Positions 25,041 to 33,485 of a stretch of DNA of 64,000 nucleotides are shown in pieces. Position 1 is the first letter of the stretch. The number at the start of each line of letters is the position of its first letter. The notes below the pieces were generated by a model that did not search any database, had not been told where the DNA came from, and saw only the letters and a program-made list of their open reading frames with translations. This stretch comes from Microbacterium enclense (GTDB taxonomy: Bacteria > Actinomycetota > Actinomycetes > Actinomycetales > Microbacteriaceae). The stretch covers positions 1,860,001-1,924,000 of the forward strand of contig CP116226.1 in the NCBI GenBank assembly GCA_038182865.1, in the 5' to 3' direction. The position numbers were made by a program, and so were the translations under genes.

Positions 25041-25978
25041 CCATCAACGAGAAAGCCCCCGGCGCTGCGCCAACAGCGACCGAGGGCATCGACCAGAACC
25101 GAACCGACCACGGCAAGAACCAGACGGGACCCATCATGACCGATTCAGCCACCGAGCACCAGCCCGCCCCGACGTCGACGGCCGCGCAGGCACGTGCAGC
25201 TCGCGCGAAAGCTGCCGCTCGAGGGACGATCGCCGCGGATCCGCGGATCGTGATCGAGGATGCCCCGACGCCCGTGAGTGAGACGCGAGCCGCGACCGTG
25301 CAGGACGCTGAGGTCGTGTCGCTGCGGAACGCACGCCTCGCGGAGGATGAGCTGGCGCACCTCCCCGTGTTCATCGTGAAGGGCACCGGGGGCCGTCACG
25401 CGAAGGTGTGGCGCTCGACTGACGGGAAGTGGTGGCGTCGGGGCGGTGCGGTCCGCATTCAGCGGTGGCCGGAGCAGGATGGGCCGCGCGCGTTCGTGGT
25501 GTACCTGCACGAGGGCGCGAACCGTGGCGACCTTGACATGTTGCTCGGCGCTGTGGAGCGCGCACGGTCGGGGAAGGGCCTGGCGGACGAGTGGGAGCGG
25601 ATCGAGCAGCCGTGGGCTGACGAGTTGACGTTCAAGCTCACGTTCTCGTCATGGTCCTACGTCGACCCGTACACTCACCGCGACCCGTCCCCGCGCGTCT
25701 ACCCGTGTAATGAGCCGCTGTGCCTCCGAAAGTGGCACGAGGACGGTGTGACGCACGTCCTCGACGAGGTGCGCGTCAAGTTGCCGGACATGCGGGGGCA
25801 GTACTCCGTCTCGGTCACGCGGTGCCTCGACGAGGACACTTGGATCGTCGACGTGTTCACTGACGAGTTCTTCGGGACGGCCGACGACGCCGCCGAGTTC
25901 GCGTCTCATCTGCAGTGGATGACGGCGGAGTGCCGGAAGGCGAACGCCGCCCGTGCCGAAAAGGTGGCGGCGGCGTGA
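25037..25978 (+). CDS. Hypothetical early protein
   Basis: A 313-residue protein that I do not recognise. The first 110 residues are low-complexity Ala/Pro/Thr-rich; the rest is a compact domain with many Trp residues (GRHAKVWRSTDGKWWRRGGAVRI, WADELTFKLTFSSWSYVDPYTHRD) and CNEPLCLRKWHEDG with two Cys and a His. The start overlaps the AlpA stop (ATGA) and the end overlaps the next GTG. ATG 25136 is a possible internal start. Its early position suggests a role in replication or host take-over, without direct evidence. Confidence 0.7.
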   Translation: MTINEKAPGAAPTATEGIDQNRTDHGKNQTGPIMTDSATEHQPAPTSTAAQARAARAKAAARGTIAADPRIVIEDAPTPVSETRAATVQDAEVVSLRNARLAEDELAHLPVFIVKGTGGRHAKVWRSTDGKWWRRGGAVRIQRWPEQDGPRAFVVYLHEGANRGDLDMLLGAVERARSGKGLADEWERIEQPWADELTFKLTFSSWSYVDPYTHRDPSPRVYPCNEPLCLRKWHEDGVTHVLDEVRVKLPDMRGQYSVSVTRCLDEDTWIVDVFTDEFFGTADDAAEFASHLQWMTAECRKANAARAEKVAAA

Positions 25979-26235
25979 GCGGGGACACGTTCCAGGTAAC
26001 GTCACGCGCTTCGACAGCGCGTCAGGACGGTGCGGTGATCGTCACACCCCCGGACGGTGCCCCGGTCGCTCTGACAGCCGCACAGGCCCGCGAGCTGCAA
26101 CGCGCGATCCTGTCGGCCGTGGTGACGATCGAGCGTGACGTGCGCGCGGTCGTCGCGAAGACGAAGGCGGCGGAGGCACGGAAGCTGCGGCGCGCGGCCG
26201 ACGTCGACGAGACGCTGCGGGAGCGGGACCGGTGA
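25975..26235 (+). CDS. Hypothetical small early protein
   Basis: An 86-residue protein, not recognised. The N-terminal half is beta-rich (VIVTPPDGAPVALTAAQARELQ); the C-terminal half is a charged helix rich in Lys, Arg and Glu. It is linked by GTGA overlaps to both neighbours, so it is almost certainly translated. Confidence 0.6.
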   Translation: MSGDTFQVTSRASTARQDGAVIVTPPDGAPVALTAAQARELQRAILSAVVTIERDVRAVVAKTKAAEARKLRRAADVDETLRERDR

Positions 26236-26522
26236 GCGGCGTGGAAGGCGCGGCCATGATCCCCGCGTGGATGATCCAGGACCGGACGGTGCCGAGGAGA
26301 GCGCTGCTGGTGTTCGCGGCGCTGTCGGCGCGCGCGGGCACCGGACCTATCACGGCACCGCTGCGCGTTCTCGCGGCCGAGGCCGGTTGCACCGTGAGTC
26401 AGGTGTCCGTCGCGATCGCCAAGCTCGAGGCTCTCGGCGTCGTCGTCAGGGACCGTGGGCGACGCTTCGCGGTGAGCTACACGCTGCACCCTTCGCGTAG
26501 ACCTCGGGGGCTGAACCGGTGA
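26232..26522 (+). CDS. Winged-helix DNA-binding protein
   Basis: A 96-residue protein with a winged helix-turn-helix: RRALLVFAALSARAG, then LRVLAAEAGCTVSQVSVAIAKLEALGVV and a wing RDRGRRFAVSYTL. It resembles the N-terminal domain of phage replication organisers. It overlaps its neighbours by GTGA motifs, directly before the replication initiator candidate, so a joint role at the origin is likely. Confidence 0.65.
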   Translation: MSGVEGAAMIPAWMIQDRTVPRRALLVFAALSARAGTGPITAPLRVLAAEAGCTVSQVSVAIAKLEALGVVVRDRGRRFAVSYTLHPSRRPRGLNR

Positions 26523-27373
26523 GCGGCGGCGTCCCCGCGGATGAGGTCACCGCGAACGACTTCATGCAGGTACGTGCCGCGCTCGTGCGCCGCGTCGGCG
26601 GCGCGAACGAGGCCCTCGTGTGGACGCGCATCCAGTGGCGCGCGTCATCCACCACGGCGGGCCACGCCGGCGACGACGGTGCGCGCTGGTGGGCGGCAAC
26701 GCACGCCGAGATTGCCGCCGAGACGGGCCTGACGAAGGATCAGGCGCGCCGGGCGGTGGACAAGCTCGTCGCGGGTGGGTTCCTGCTGTCGGATCAGACG
26801 GAGGGCTTCTCGCGGAGGGGTAGCTACTCACCCGTCATCGCCCATGTGGCAGATTTGCCACGTGGCAGGGATGCCACATCGAAGCGGCAGATTCGCCACA
26901 TGGAAGTGGCAGATATGCCAGATGGTCCTTCTATAGAGACGGTTAAGACTAAAGACTTCTCGTCGGAGGCCGCTGACGCGCCCCTCCGAGGCGACGTAGA
27001 AGAGATTCTCTCGCTGCTGGAGTCGGAGGTAGAGCGCAACGGCGGCAAGCGGCCTACGCGCTCCAGGAAGAGCATCGACGCTGGCCGTCTGCTGATCGAC
27101 GTCGACGGCCGCACCGTGGATGAGATATCTCACGTCATCCGGTGGTGCCAGGCTGACGAGTTCTGGCGGTCGAATGTCCTGAGCATGAGCAAGCTGCGGG
27201 AGAAGTTCGACCAGCTGCGTCTCGCCGCGCAGCGCCCTCGACGCATGAGCGCTCTCGAGGCGGGTGCGGAGGCTGACCGGCTGATCCGGGAGCATGAGGC
27301 GGCGATGGTCGCTCAACAGGTCGCGGATGACGAATATGCGCTGGTGGTTCACGAGCTGCGGGGCGTGTCGTGA
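26519..27373 (+). CDS. Putative replication initiator with internal origin
   Basis: A 284-residue protein resembling phage replisome organisers. The N-terminal winged helix (about residues 5-105) has EIAAETGLTKDQARRAVDKLVAGGFL. A flexible middle region at about 108-150 is encoded by the iteron array. The C-terminal domain at about 150-260 carries the helix VDEISHVIRWCQADEFWRS then NVLSMSKLREKFDQL, typical of primosome or helicase-loader proteins of actinophages. The origin-in-initiator arrangement is that of lambda O. Overlaps on both sides place it mid-operon. Confidence 0.7.
   Translation: MSGGVPADEVTANDFMQVRAALVRRVGGANEALVWTRIQWRASSTTAGHAGDDGARWWAATHAEIAAETGLTKDQARRAVDKLVAGGFLLSDQTEGFSRRGSYSPVIAHVADLPRGRDATSKRQIRHMEVADMPDGPSIETVKTKDFSSEAADAPLRGDVEEILSLLESEVERNGGKRPTRSRKSIDAGRLLIDVDGRTVDEISHVIRWCQADEFWRSNVLSMSKLREKFDQLRLAAQRPRRMSALEAGAEADRLIREHEAAMVAQQVADDEYALVVHELRGVS
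26847..26962 (+). other. Putative replication origin: four iterons plus AT-rich segment
   Basis: Four 14-bp palindromic sites follow TGGCAN4TGCCA: TGGCAGATTTGCCA (26847-26860), TGGCAGGGATGCCA (26863-26876), CGGCAGATTCGCCA (26885-26898) and TGGCAGATATGCCA (26907-26920). The last three are spaced by exactly 22 bases, two helical turns. They are followed at about 26925-26962 by the most AT-rich stretch nearby (TTCTATAGAGACGGTTAAGA), a candidate unwinding element. Confidence 0.7.
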
Positions 27374-27810
27374 GCGGCCGCACGGATGAGTCCCTGGCGG
27401 CGGAGGCTGCTCGACGTCGGCGGGAGCTGCGCGAGGAACAGGACCGGCACGCGGTCACCCGTGACGTGCTGACCGTGACGAACCGGCTGCTGCTGACGGT
27501 CTACCTGCGGGAGCGTCTCGCGGATCCGGCGGACTTCCTGATGGTCGTCGGCATGCCCGTCGACGACCGCGGCGCGATCGTCTGGGAGCGCGTCGACGTC
27601 CTCGTGGATGAGCTGCTGCGCGCGCGGCCGCACTTCGCCGCGCCGGAACCGGTCGATGGTCGCGTTCGGTCGCTGGGGGCGCTACAGTGGTTCACCGAGC
27701 GGACAGTGAGGGCCACGGGCCCCGCGACCGCCACGGAGGCCAGGGGCCAGCGCACGTCAGATCAGGGATCGGTGCGGCATGTCGAATCGACACCTGGAGA
27801 CTCCCCATGA
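27370..27810 (+). CDS. Hypothetical protein
   Basis: A 146-residue protein, not recognised. Residues 1-45 are a charged helix rich in Arg and Glu, 45-110 look globular (LLLTVYLRERLADPADFLMVVGMPVDDRG), and the last 35 are low-complexity. GTG start and stop overlap the neighbouring genes, supporting expression. No function can be proposed. Confidence 0.6.
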   Translation: MSGRTDESLAAEAARRRRELREEQDRHAVTRDVLTVTNRLLLTVYLRERLADPADFLMVVGMPVDDRGAIVWERVDVLVDELLRARPHFAAPEPVDGRVRSLGALQWFTERTVRATGPATATEARGQRTSDQGSVRHVESTPGDSP

Positions 27811-29003
27811 CACCTTCCCGCAAGACGGTGACGAACGAACCGAACGCCACTGAGGCCGACACGAAGTCCGGCGCGCGCAAGCTCGAGGAAGCCATCACCC
27901 GTGAGCTGACCAAGAGCCGCTCTCGGGCCACGGCTGCGCCCGTCGCTTCGGAGGCCGACGCCCAGCCCGACATCAACGCCGACGCCGCCGCGGAGCCCGA
28001 CACACGGCCGGCCGCGGCCGACCCCACCGTTACGGATGGGGCGCAGACTGCCGAGCCAGAGACGTCCGAGGCGTCAGACATCGTGCCGCCCGTCTACGTC
28101 GCGGACGCGGCCGTGGTCGAGGCCAACAGCGCCATGGACCGAGCGCGCGCAGCCCTCGAAGCTGCGGAGGCCGAGTTCTCCGCTGCCGAGTTCGCCGCGC
28201 AGCGCGCGCAGCTCGAGGATCAGATGCGCCGCGACCAGGCGGAGGATCAGCGCATCGCGCGCCTGGGCCAGCAGCTCCCGAAGATGCGCGCGGCGGTCGA
28301 GTTCGACCTGAACCAGTTCCGGCTCGCCGTCGCCGCTATCCGTCAACCGGGCGGTTCGACGGACCTCGCCGTGCGGGCGTGGATGCAGATGTCCCACACT
28401 CGCGAGGTGCTGCGCCGCATCTTCGGTCAGATCACCACCCACGCCGCGAAGCGTTCCGATGAATCGATGCGGTACTGGGACCGGAAGGCCGCAGAGTGGG
28501 AGGTCGCGATGCGCGCGGCGGTCGACCTCCGTCCGTCCGACTTCACCGCGGCGCGATCCGACGACGACGCGATCAACGAGGACGACGAGAAGGCCGCCAA
28601 CGAGGCGTTTACGGAGGCTCTCGAGCGGGTCAACGCGATGATCACGGAGCAGTCGCAGGCGGCTCCGATCCCGCAGAATCGTCGCCCTGACGACATGTCG
28701 ATTCCGGGCCCGTGGGCACTCGGCGTGTACGGCTCCGGCGACATCGCCCTCCGGAACCCGCTGTTCCGTGAGAATCCCCTGCCGCGGACGTTCTCGGCTG
28801 ACTTCGATGTGGCGCTCACCCACGCGGTGCAGGCCGAGGTGGACGTGTTCCTGCCGGGTGTCAGCCCGCTCCGGTTGGACGGGGTTACGGTGGCGGAGGC
28901 GCGCGACCTCGCCGCGGCGGCATCTGCGGAGATCCAGGCATGGGCGACGTCGACGCCGAGGATGGACCTGAACGATGCCGCGGGCGAGGGGCAGAGCGCG
29001 TGA
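27807..29003 (+). CDS. Coiled-coil protein of unknown role
   Basis: A 398-residue protein, not recognised. The first 95 residues are acidic low-complexity. Residues about 100-240 are a long helical or coiled-coil region (EANSAMDRARAALEAAEAEF, then many Gln, Arg and Glu). The C-terminal part (about 290-395) looks globular, with IPGPWALGVYGSGDIALRNP. ATGA and GTGA overlaps link it to replication genes upstream and to the decoration gene's neighbour downstream. Its position just before a capsid-decoration gene makes a scaffold or capsid-remodelling role possible, but this is only positional inference. Confidence 0.55.
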   Translation: MTPSRKTVTNEPNATEADTKSGARKLEEAITRELTKSRSRATAAPVASEADAQPDINADAAAEPDTRPAAADPTVTDGAQTAEPETSEASDIVPPVYVADAAVVEANSAMDRARAALEAAEAEFSAAEFAAQRAQLEDQMRRDQAEDQRIARLGQQLPKMRAAVEFDLNQFRLAVAAIRQPGGSTDLAVRAWMQMSHTREVLRRIFGQITTHAAKRSDESMRYWDRKAAEWEVAMRAAVDLRPSDFTAARSDDDAINEDDEKAANEAFTEALERVNAMITEQSQAAPIPQNRRPDDMSIPGPWALGVYGSGDIALRNPLFRENPLPRTFSADFDVALTHAVQAEVDVFLPGVSPLRLDGVTVAEARDLAAAASAEIQAWATSTPRMDLNDAAGEGQSA

Positions 29004-29350
29004 TCGACTTCACCGGAATGAAGGCGCGCCCGGTCGGCATGATCAGCGGTGCGATGGGCGCGGGCGTGGAGTCCGCTGCGGCTGTGATCGCGCGAGGTCA
29101 AGCGGAGGTCGATGCGTTCATCGCAGGCCGCGCGTCGGCTCTCGCCTCGGCTCGGGCCGCGGCACCGCGACCGGTGCGTGAGCGTACGTCGCGAGCGGCT
29201 GCGCCGTCCACGACGCCGGAGCAGCGCCGCGTGGACGCTCTAGGCTACCCGGCATCGTGGACGGAGAACGGTCAGGAAGCGATCGCCGCCGCGCGCGCAG
29301 CCGCACCGGGCGGCGCCGGAGTGGACTACCCCGCGAGCTGGAAAGCCTGA
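29000..29350 (+). CDS. Hypothetical Ala-rich protein with repeated YPASW motif
   Basis: A 116-residue Ala-rich protein, not recognised. A hydrophobic Gly/Ala segment (VGMISGAMGAGVESAAAVI) comes first; two repeats, LGYPASWTENG and VDYPASWKA, end the protein. The GTG overlaps the previous stop, and the decoration gene starts four bases after its stop. Confidence 0.55.
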   Translation: MIDFTGMKARPVGMISGAMGAGVESAAAVIARGQAEVDAFIAGRASALASARAAAPRPVRERTSRAAAPSTTPEQRRVDALGYPASWTENGQEAIAAARAAAPGGAGVDYPASWKA

Positions 29351-29354
29351 CGAC

Positions 29355-29738
29355 ATGGCGAACGAGTGCATTCCCCTGTACACCCCGGCATCCGACGTAA
29401 CCGTGCGCGCCGCGTCGGCGATCGTCGGTAAGACGTTCGTAGCACTGCTGGGCGGCGTCAATCCGTCCACCGGTCAGCTCGCAACCGTCGTGCCCGCGCC
29501 GCTCGCCGGCGCATCGGTGGGCGTGGCGTCGCGCGACACCGCCTCCGGCGCGGTTATGCACCTCATCCGCGCGAAGGGCATCATCGTCCCCGTGACGGCG
29601 GGCGGCGACGTCAGTGTCGGCGCCGAGGTCGAGGTCGGGGCGAACGGGCGTGCCGTCACGCTCGCATCCGGCAAGGCCCGCGGCCGCGCCTGGTCGGCCG
29701 GAACCGCCGGTAACGACGTCTTCGTCGAGCTCTACTGA
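29355..29738 (+). CDS. DUF2190-family capsid decoration (cement) protein
   Basis: A 127-residue beta-rich protein of the DUF2190 family, capsid decoration or cement proteins of tailed phages. The family pattern is clear: an N-terminal PLYTPASDVTVRAASAIVGKTFV strand pair, GVASRDTASGAVMHLIRAKGI in the middle and VPVTAGGDVSVGAEVEVGANGRAV near the end. In complete phages this gene lies beside the major capsid gene; here none is present. It is the last gene before a strong terminator. Confidence 0.75.
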   Translation: MANECIPLYTPASDVTVRAASAIVGKTFVALLGGVNPSTGQLATVVPAPLAGASVGVASRDTASGAVMHLIRAKGIIVPVTAGGDVSVGAEVEVGANGRAVTLASGKARGRAWSAGTAGNDVFVELY

Positions 29739-29858
29739 GCAACTGACTTCGGGCTCGCGGCCCGCCCGCCGACCTTCTTTCCGGTTTGGGGCACGCGAGT
29801 TCGACGGGCGGTGAGCATCGGACGAACCGCGGGCGCGGTTTGCTCACCACCCACACCC

Positions 29859-29898
29859 CGAGGGTGCCATTCCGCTGGGCGGGGGAATGGCACCCTCG
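29859..29898 (+). terminator. Terminator after the decoration gene
   Basis: A perfect 15-bp stem, CGAGGGTGCCATTCC at 29859-29873 paired with 29884-29898, followed by TCTCTTT. It divides the early/decoration operon from the tail genes. About 120 bases before it hold no gene. Confidence 0.9.
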
Positions 29899-29935
29899 TC
29901 TCTTTCGTGAATCGCGAGACTTTGGAGTAACCGAT

Positions 29936-31057
29936 ATGACCACACACGAGACGGTGATCTGGGAGACCCTCACCGGCCAGCACCTCGAGACTGTCGAGGC
30001 ATCCGAGGGCAACTGGGAGCGGGGCCGCGTCACCGACCTGAACCACGTCTTCCAGATCGATGCCCTCGGCCTCAACCCCGCCGACCGTGCGGACTTGTTC
30101 GGGGAGGACTGTCCCCGCGACCGGGTGCTGACCGAGCTCGTTGACGGGACGCCGATCTATCACGGGTTGATCGTCGATTGGGACTACGACGACAACGCCG
30201 GCACGTACACCGTCACGCACGTCGACCTGCGTGAGCTGTTGACGGGCCGTTACCTGTTCGGTGTCGGTGGGTATCACTCGGACGGCGTGTTCGACTGGAC
30301 GGGCCTGTCGTGGCGCGGCATGGCATCCCGTGCGCTGTACTACCTGCTGCGGTACCAGGATTCGCCGCGGTGGGCGGTGCCGATCAACCTCCCGCCCGAG
30401 GAAGCCGGCGACGAGGTGTTCCGTACCTGGTGCTACGAGATGAAGCTTGGGGAATCGATCCTCGCCGATATCGAGGGGCGCCCGGGCGGTCCTGACGTCG
30501 ACTTCCAGCCGGGTTTCTTCGGCAGCGGGTACGGGTGGGAGGCGCTGATCGGTTCGCCGTTTCTCACTGGCCCCGACGTCGAGGTCGTGTTGGGGGCCGA
30601 TGCGTCGCCGGTGAAGAACCTCAAGATCGCCCGCCGAGGTCGCGCCGTGTCGACCGGTGTGTTCGGTATCGGTGACGGGTCCGAGCAGCGGCTACAGGTC
30701 GCGCAGGTACCCGCAGCCGCCGACGGTCGGATTGTCCGCGACTCCAAGGTGACGTTCAAGAAAGACACCGGCGTGACCGTCGATTCGCAACTGCACAAGC
30801 GCGCGGAGGGGTATCTCGCGGCGCGGCAGAAGCCGACGCAGCGGTGGTCGTTCGACCTGGACGCCGACGCGGTGGACCTGACGACCTTGCGACTCGGCTC
30901 GATCATCTATGTGCAGTCGGAGGGTCACCGCTTCGCCCCCGATGGGGAGAGCGCTCACCGGGTGCTCGGGTTCGCCGGGTCTCTTGCCGAACCAGAGACG
31001 GTGAAGCTCACGCTGGAAACGCTGCAGGACGCGGAGGACGGGGACAGCGATGGTTGA
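29936..31057 (+). CDS. Minor tail protein-like
   Basis: A 373-residue protein resembling siphophage distal or minor tail proteins (Gp37-like). It has a beta-rich N-terminal domain (VIWETLTGQHLETVEA... GTPIYHGLIVDWDYDD) and a later domain with TFKKDTGVTVDSQLHKRAEGYL. It begins after a TTGGAG site, at ATG 29936, directly behind the terminator, and overlaps the M23 gene by eight bases. In phages this pair forms the tail tip; here no tape measure or major tail gene precedes it. Confidence 0.65.
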   Translation: MTTHETVIWETLTGQHLETVEASEGNWERGRVTDLNHVFQIDALGLNPADRADLFGEDCPRDRVLTELVDGTPIYHGLIVDWDYDDNAGTYTVTHVDLRELLTGRYLFGVGGYHSDGVFDWTGLSWRGMASRALYYLLRYQDSPRWAVPINLPPEEAGDEVFRTWCYEMKLGESILADIEGRPGGPDVDFQPGFFGSGYGWEALIGSPFLTGPDVEVVLGADASPVKNLKIARRGRAVSTGVFGIGDGSEQRLQVAQVPAAADGRIVRDSKVTFKKDTGVTVDSQLHKRAEGYLAARQKPTQRWSFDLDADAVDLTTLRLGSIIYVQSEGHRFAPDGESAHRVLGFAGSLAEPETVKLTLETLQDAEDGDSDG

Positions 31058-32111
31058 GCGCGTCCCTGTCGGCAGCCCGGAGGTCGTCTTCGATCGGCTC
31101 ATGGAGCGCATCGAGAACCTGGAGACGATGGTCTACGGCCGCAACGCGTCCGTGCATGACGGGTCTACCGAGTTCGTCGGGGAGGACTCGCTGATCGTCC
31201 GCGGCTCCCAGCTCGTCTCCGGATGGCTCCGCGTCATCGGGCGGCTCGTCGTCACCGGCCTGGGCATTCTCGAGGTGAACGGTCTCATCGACCTGCTGGG
31301 CCGGATGAAGGTCCGCGGCGGCGGGGGGATCACGGTCGAGGATGGCGGCGACATCGACGTGCTCGGCGGGATGATCCGCGCCGGCCTCGTCCGCATGGAA
31401 GACGGGAAGCTGTTCGTCGGAGAGAGCATGGTGCTCGACCCGGCAGAGGACGGCGGCGCGGCCCTGTTCTCCAACGGATCCAAGCTCTACTCGAACGCAA
31501 CGGCGATCGGCCTCCGGAAGGGCTCCAGCTCCCTGACCGTCGGTGAAACGCTCGCGGCCCTGCTGGTCGGCGGGAAGGCGTTCACCGTCGCCGCGGACGG
31601 GTTCACCTTGACCGGCGTCGACGAGGAAGAGAGCACCGATGGTGTGATGTGGCTCGGGTTGAAGGGCGGCAAGCTCGTCGTGGTGTCCCCCGCGGTCGGC
31701 GGCCCGTTCGGCAACCTGTCGTGGCCGCTGCCACCGTCGACCGTGACGGATGAGTACGGGCCGCGCGAGTCCCCTGGCGAGGGTGCCTCGACGTTCCACG
31801 AGGGCATCGACTTCGGCGCCGCGAACGGCACGCCGATCCCGTCGGCCGGCGCAGGAACGGTGGAGTTCGCAGGGTTCGACACGGACGGCGGGTACGGCAA
31901 CTACGTCCTCATCAACCACGGCGGAGAGCTCAAGACGCGCTACGCGCACATGAACGCGACACCGCAGGTCACCACGGGCGCGCATGTCGCACGCGGCCAG
32001 ATCCTCGGGGAGGTCGGTGACACCGGCACCTCGTTCGGCAATCACCTGCACTTCGAGGTCGAGTACCAGGGCGTGCGCGTCAACCCACGTTCGAAGCTGC
32101 CCGCAGCCTGA
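31050..32111 (+). CDS. Tail-associated M23 peptidase
   Basis: A 353-residue tail-tip lysin. The N-terminal 45 residues are a coiled-coil start, 45-200 form a beta-helix-like repeat region rich in Gly and Val, and 225-353 are an M23 (LytM) endopeptidase domain with the zinc ligands in FHEGIDFG (H...D) and GNHLHFEV (HxH) and a YAHM motif. It would cut peptidoglycan cross-links during DNA entry. The overlap with the tail gene and a terminator 17 bases after its stop mark the end of the operon. Confidence 0.88.
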   Translation: MVERVPVGSPEVVFDRLMERIENLETMVYGRNASVHDGSTEFVGEDSLIVRGSQLVSGWLRVIGRLVVTGLGILEVNGLIDLLGRMKVRGGGGITVEDGGDIDVLGGMIRAGLVRMEDGKLFVGESMVLDPAEDGGAALFSNGSKLYSNATAIGLRKGSSSLTVGETLAALLVGGKAFTVAADGFTLTGVDEEESTDGVMWLGLKGGKLVVVSPAVGGPFGNLSWPLPPSTVTDEYGPRESPGEGASTFHEGIDFGAANGTPIPSAGAGTVEFAGFDTDGGYGNYVLINHGGELKTRYAHMNATPQVTTGAHVARGQILGEVGDTGTSFGNHLHFEVEYQGVRVNPRSKLPAA

Positions 32112-32127
32112 CTCCCGGCTCTACCCC

Positions 32128-32164
32128 GAGCGCCCCACTTCCCACGACAGGGAGGCGGGCGCTC
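32128..32164 (+). terminator. Terminator after the M23 gene
   Basis: An 8-bp perfect outer stem, GAGCGCCC (32128-32135) with GGGCGCTC (32157-32164), extended inside by a TTCCC/GGGAG stem. Confidence 0.8.
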
Positions 32165-32504
32165 TGCTGCGCCACGCGCGTTACTGCGAGCCTGACCCGC
32201 CCCACCGACCCCAGGCCGGGGCCGAGCCCGAGGCCGACCCCCCACCCCCTCAAAAATCCAGAACACCCCAAACCACGGACCACCTCCCGCCCGGTCGCTT
32301 CCCCTCTCCCCGGTTCGCGTCCCCGATTTCTACCAGGGGTCGGCTCGTGGCAGACGCCGATCTGATCGCGTGATGACGCGGGAGTAGCTGGGGCGGGCGC
32401 GCCCCTTGTCGCGGCGTCCTTTGAGCCGCACAGAGCGGCCCGCGAGGCTTTATCCCTCGGGTGACCCGGGCCTGATGTCGGAACCCCCCAGTAGCGTGCC
32501 GCCC
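32165..32504. other. Gene-free C-rich stretch in the element
   Basis: About 340 bases without a supportable gene; the part at 32195-32270 is a C-rich, A-rich strand with almost no T. A TAGCGT at 32492-32497, seven bases before the next ATG, may be the -10 of the following gene. No other structure was recognised; a packaging site is possible but unproven. Confidence 0.4.
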
Positions 32505-33020
32505 ATGACCGAACACACCATGAAACCGTCCGATCACGTACACTACGGAGTCAACTCCCTGAGGGGCTGGGACGAAGCTCTCGGCACCGCTCACGGCTGG
32601 GGAGGAAACCGCGCCCGCAACGCCGGCCGACTTCTCTCCGGCATCATCGTCGCCGGCGGAGAGGACCGCACACCCGTCGCCATGGCGGGCCAGCTCGACG
32701 ACAACGGCACCGGCAACCTCGCCGTGCTCTACGCCGATGTCATCGTAACCGTCACGGCCGTCACCATCCTGTCCGACGACGCGACGACGGAGGTCACCGT
32801 ACATCCGTTGAGCGCCGTCGACAGCATTGGCGTGAAGGCCTTCCACAACTACTACGACGGCACGAAGAGCTACGAACGGCACAACCAGCTCGAGGTCAGC
32901 GTCACCGTCGAGGGGATCGAGTTCACCTTCACCCGAAGCGGCTACAACAGCAGCGAGCTCACCGACGACAACGCCGTGAAGAAGGCGCTCGACACCCTCC
33001 GCGCGCGCCTGGCGCAATGA
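32505..33020 (+). CDS. Hypothetical element protein
   Basis: A 171-residue soluble protein, not recognised. The C-terminal two thirds alternate strands (LAVLYADVIVTVTAVTILSD... HNQLEVSVTVEGIEFTFTR) and end in a helix, somewhat like a pleckstrin-homology-type fold; this is a weak guess. It lacks a ribosome site, but TAGCGT sits seven bases upstream, so it may have its own leaderless promoter and be expressed in the integrated state, a candidate accessory gene. It overlaps the next gene by ATGA. Confidence 0.55.
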   Translation: MTEHTMKPSDHVHYGVNSLRGWDEALGTAHGWGGNRARNAGRLLSGIIVAGGEDRTPVAMAGQLDDNGTGNLAVLYADVIVTVTAVTILSDDATTEVTVHPLSAVDSIGVKAFHNYYDGTKSYERHNQLEVSVTVEGIEFTFTRSGYNSSELTDDNAVKKALDTLRARLAQ

Positions 33021-33214
33021 GCGACGACGCACCCGTCCGCCAGGCCTACGACCTCGGAATGGACCACGCCGACGACGACCACGCCGGCAAACCGGACGTC
33101 CGCCTGCACAGCGGCCGCAAGATTGCCGCCGCCCTCGGCTTCACCGCCGCCACTGGGGAGCAGCTCGTCGAGCTACGCGACGCCTACGACGCCGGCTGGC
33201 GAGACTGGGCCTGA
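33017..33214 (+). CDS. Small acidic hypothetical protein
   Basis: A 65-residue protein, not recognised, with an acidic His-containing stretch (MDHADDDHAGKPD) and a helical end (LVELRDAYDAGWRDW). Its ATG overlaps the upstream stop, so the two are coupled and probably act together. Confidence 0.5.
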   Translation: MSDDAPVRQAYDLGMDHADDDHAGKPDVRLHSGRKIAAALGFTAATGEQLVELRDAYDAGWRDWA

Positions 33215-33231
33215 ACTCTTCCCAACCCCGG

Positions 33232-33268
33232 CCCCATCGCGCCAGAAACGGCCTCGCGCGCGATGGGG
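33232..33268. terminator. Terminator of the two-gene accessory unit
   Basis: A perfect 10-bp stem, CCCCATCGCG (33232-33241) with 33259-33268, followed within ten bases by a run of five T. It sits between convergent genes; 33269-33485 holds no gene I can support. Confidence 0.8.
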
Positions 33269-33485
33269 GTACCCATTTTTCCCGGGGAGGGAGGAAGCCA
33301 CCGGGCGGGAAGTGGTCCGTGTGGTCGGGTGCGCGGGATTTTCTGGCGGGTGCCCCGTGGGTGGGTTGTCCGTTACCGGCTGGGCGGCTGTGTGCGCCTC
33401 GTGAGTCCGTCCTGAGCGCGGGCCGTGTCGGTAGCGCCGGTGGGGCCGTGGTGGCGGTCTGTGAGGCGCACAGAGGCGCGGAGGG

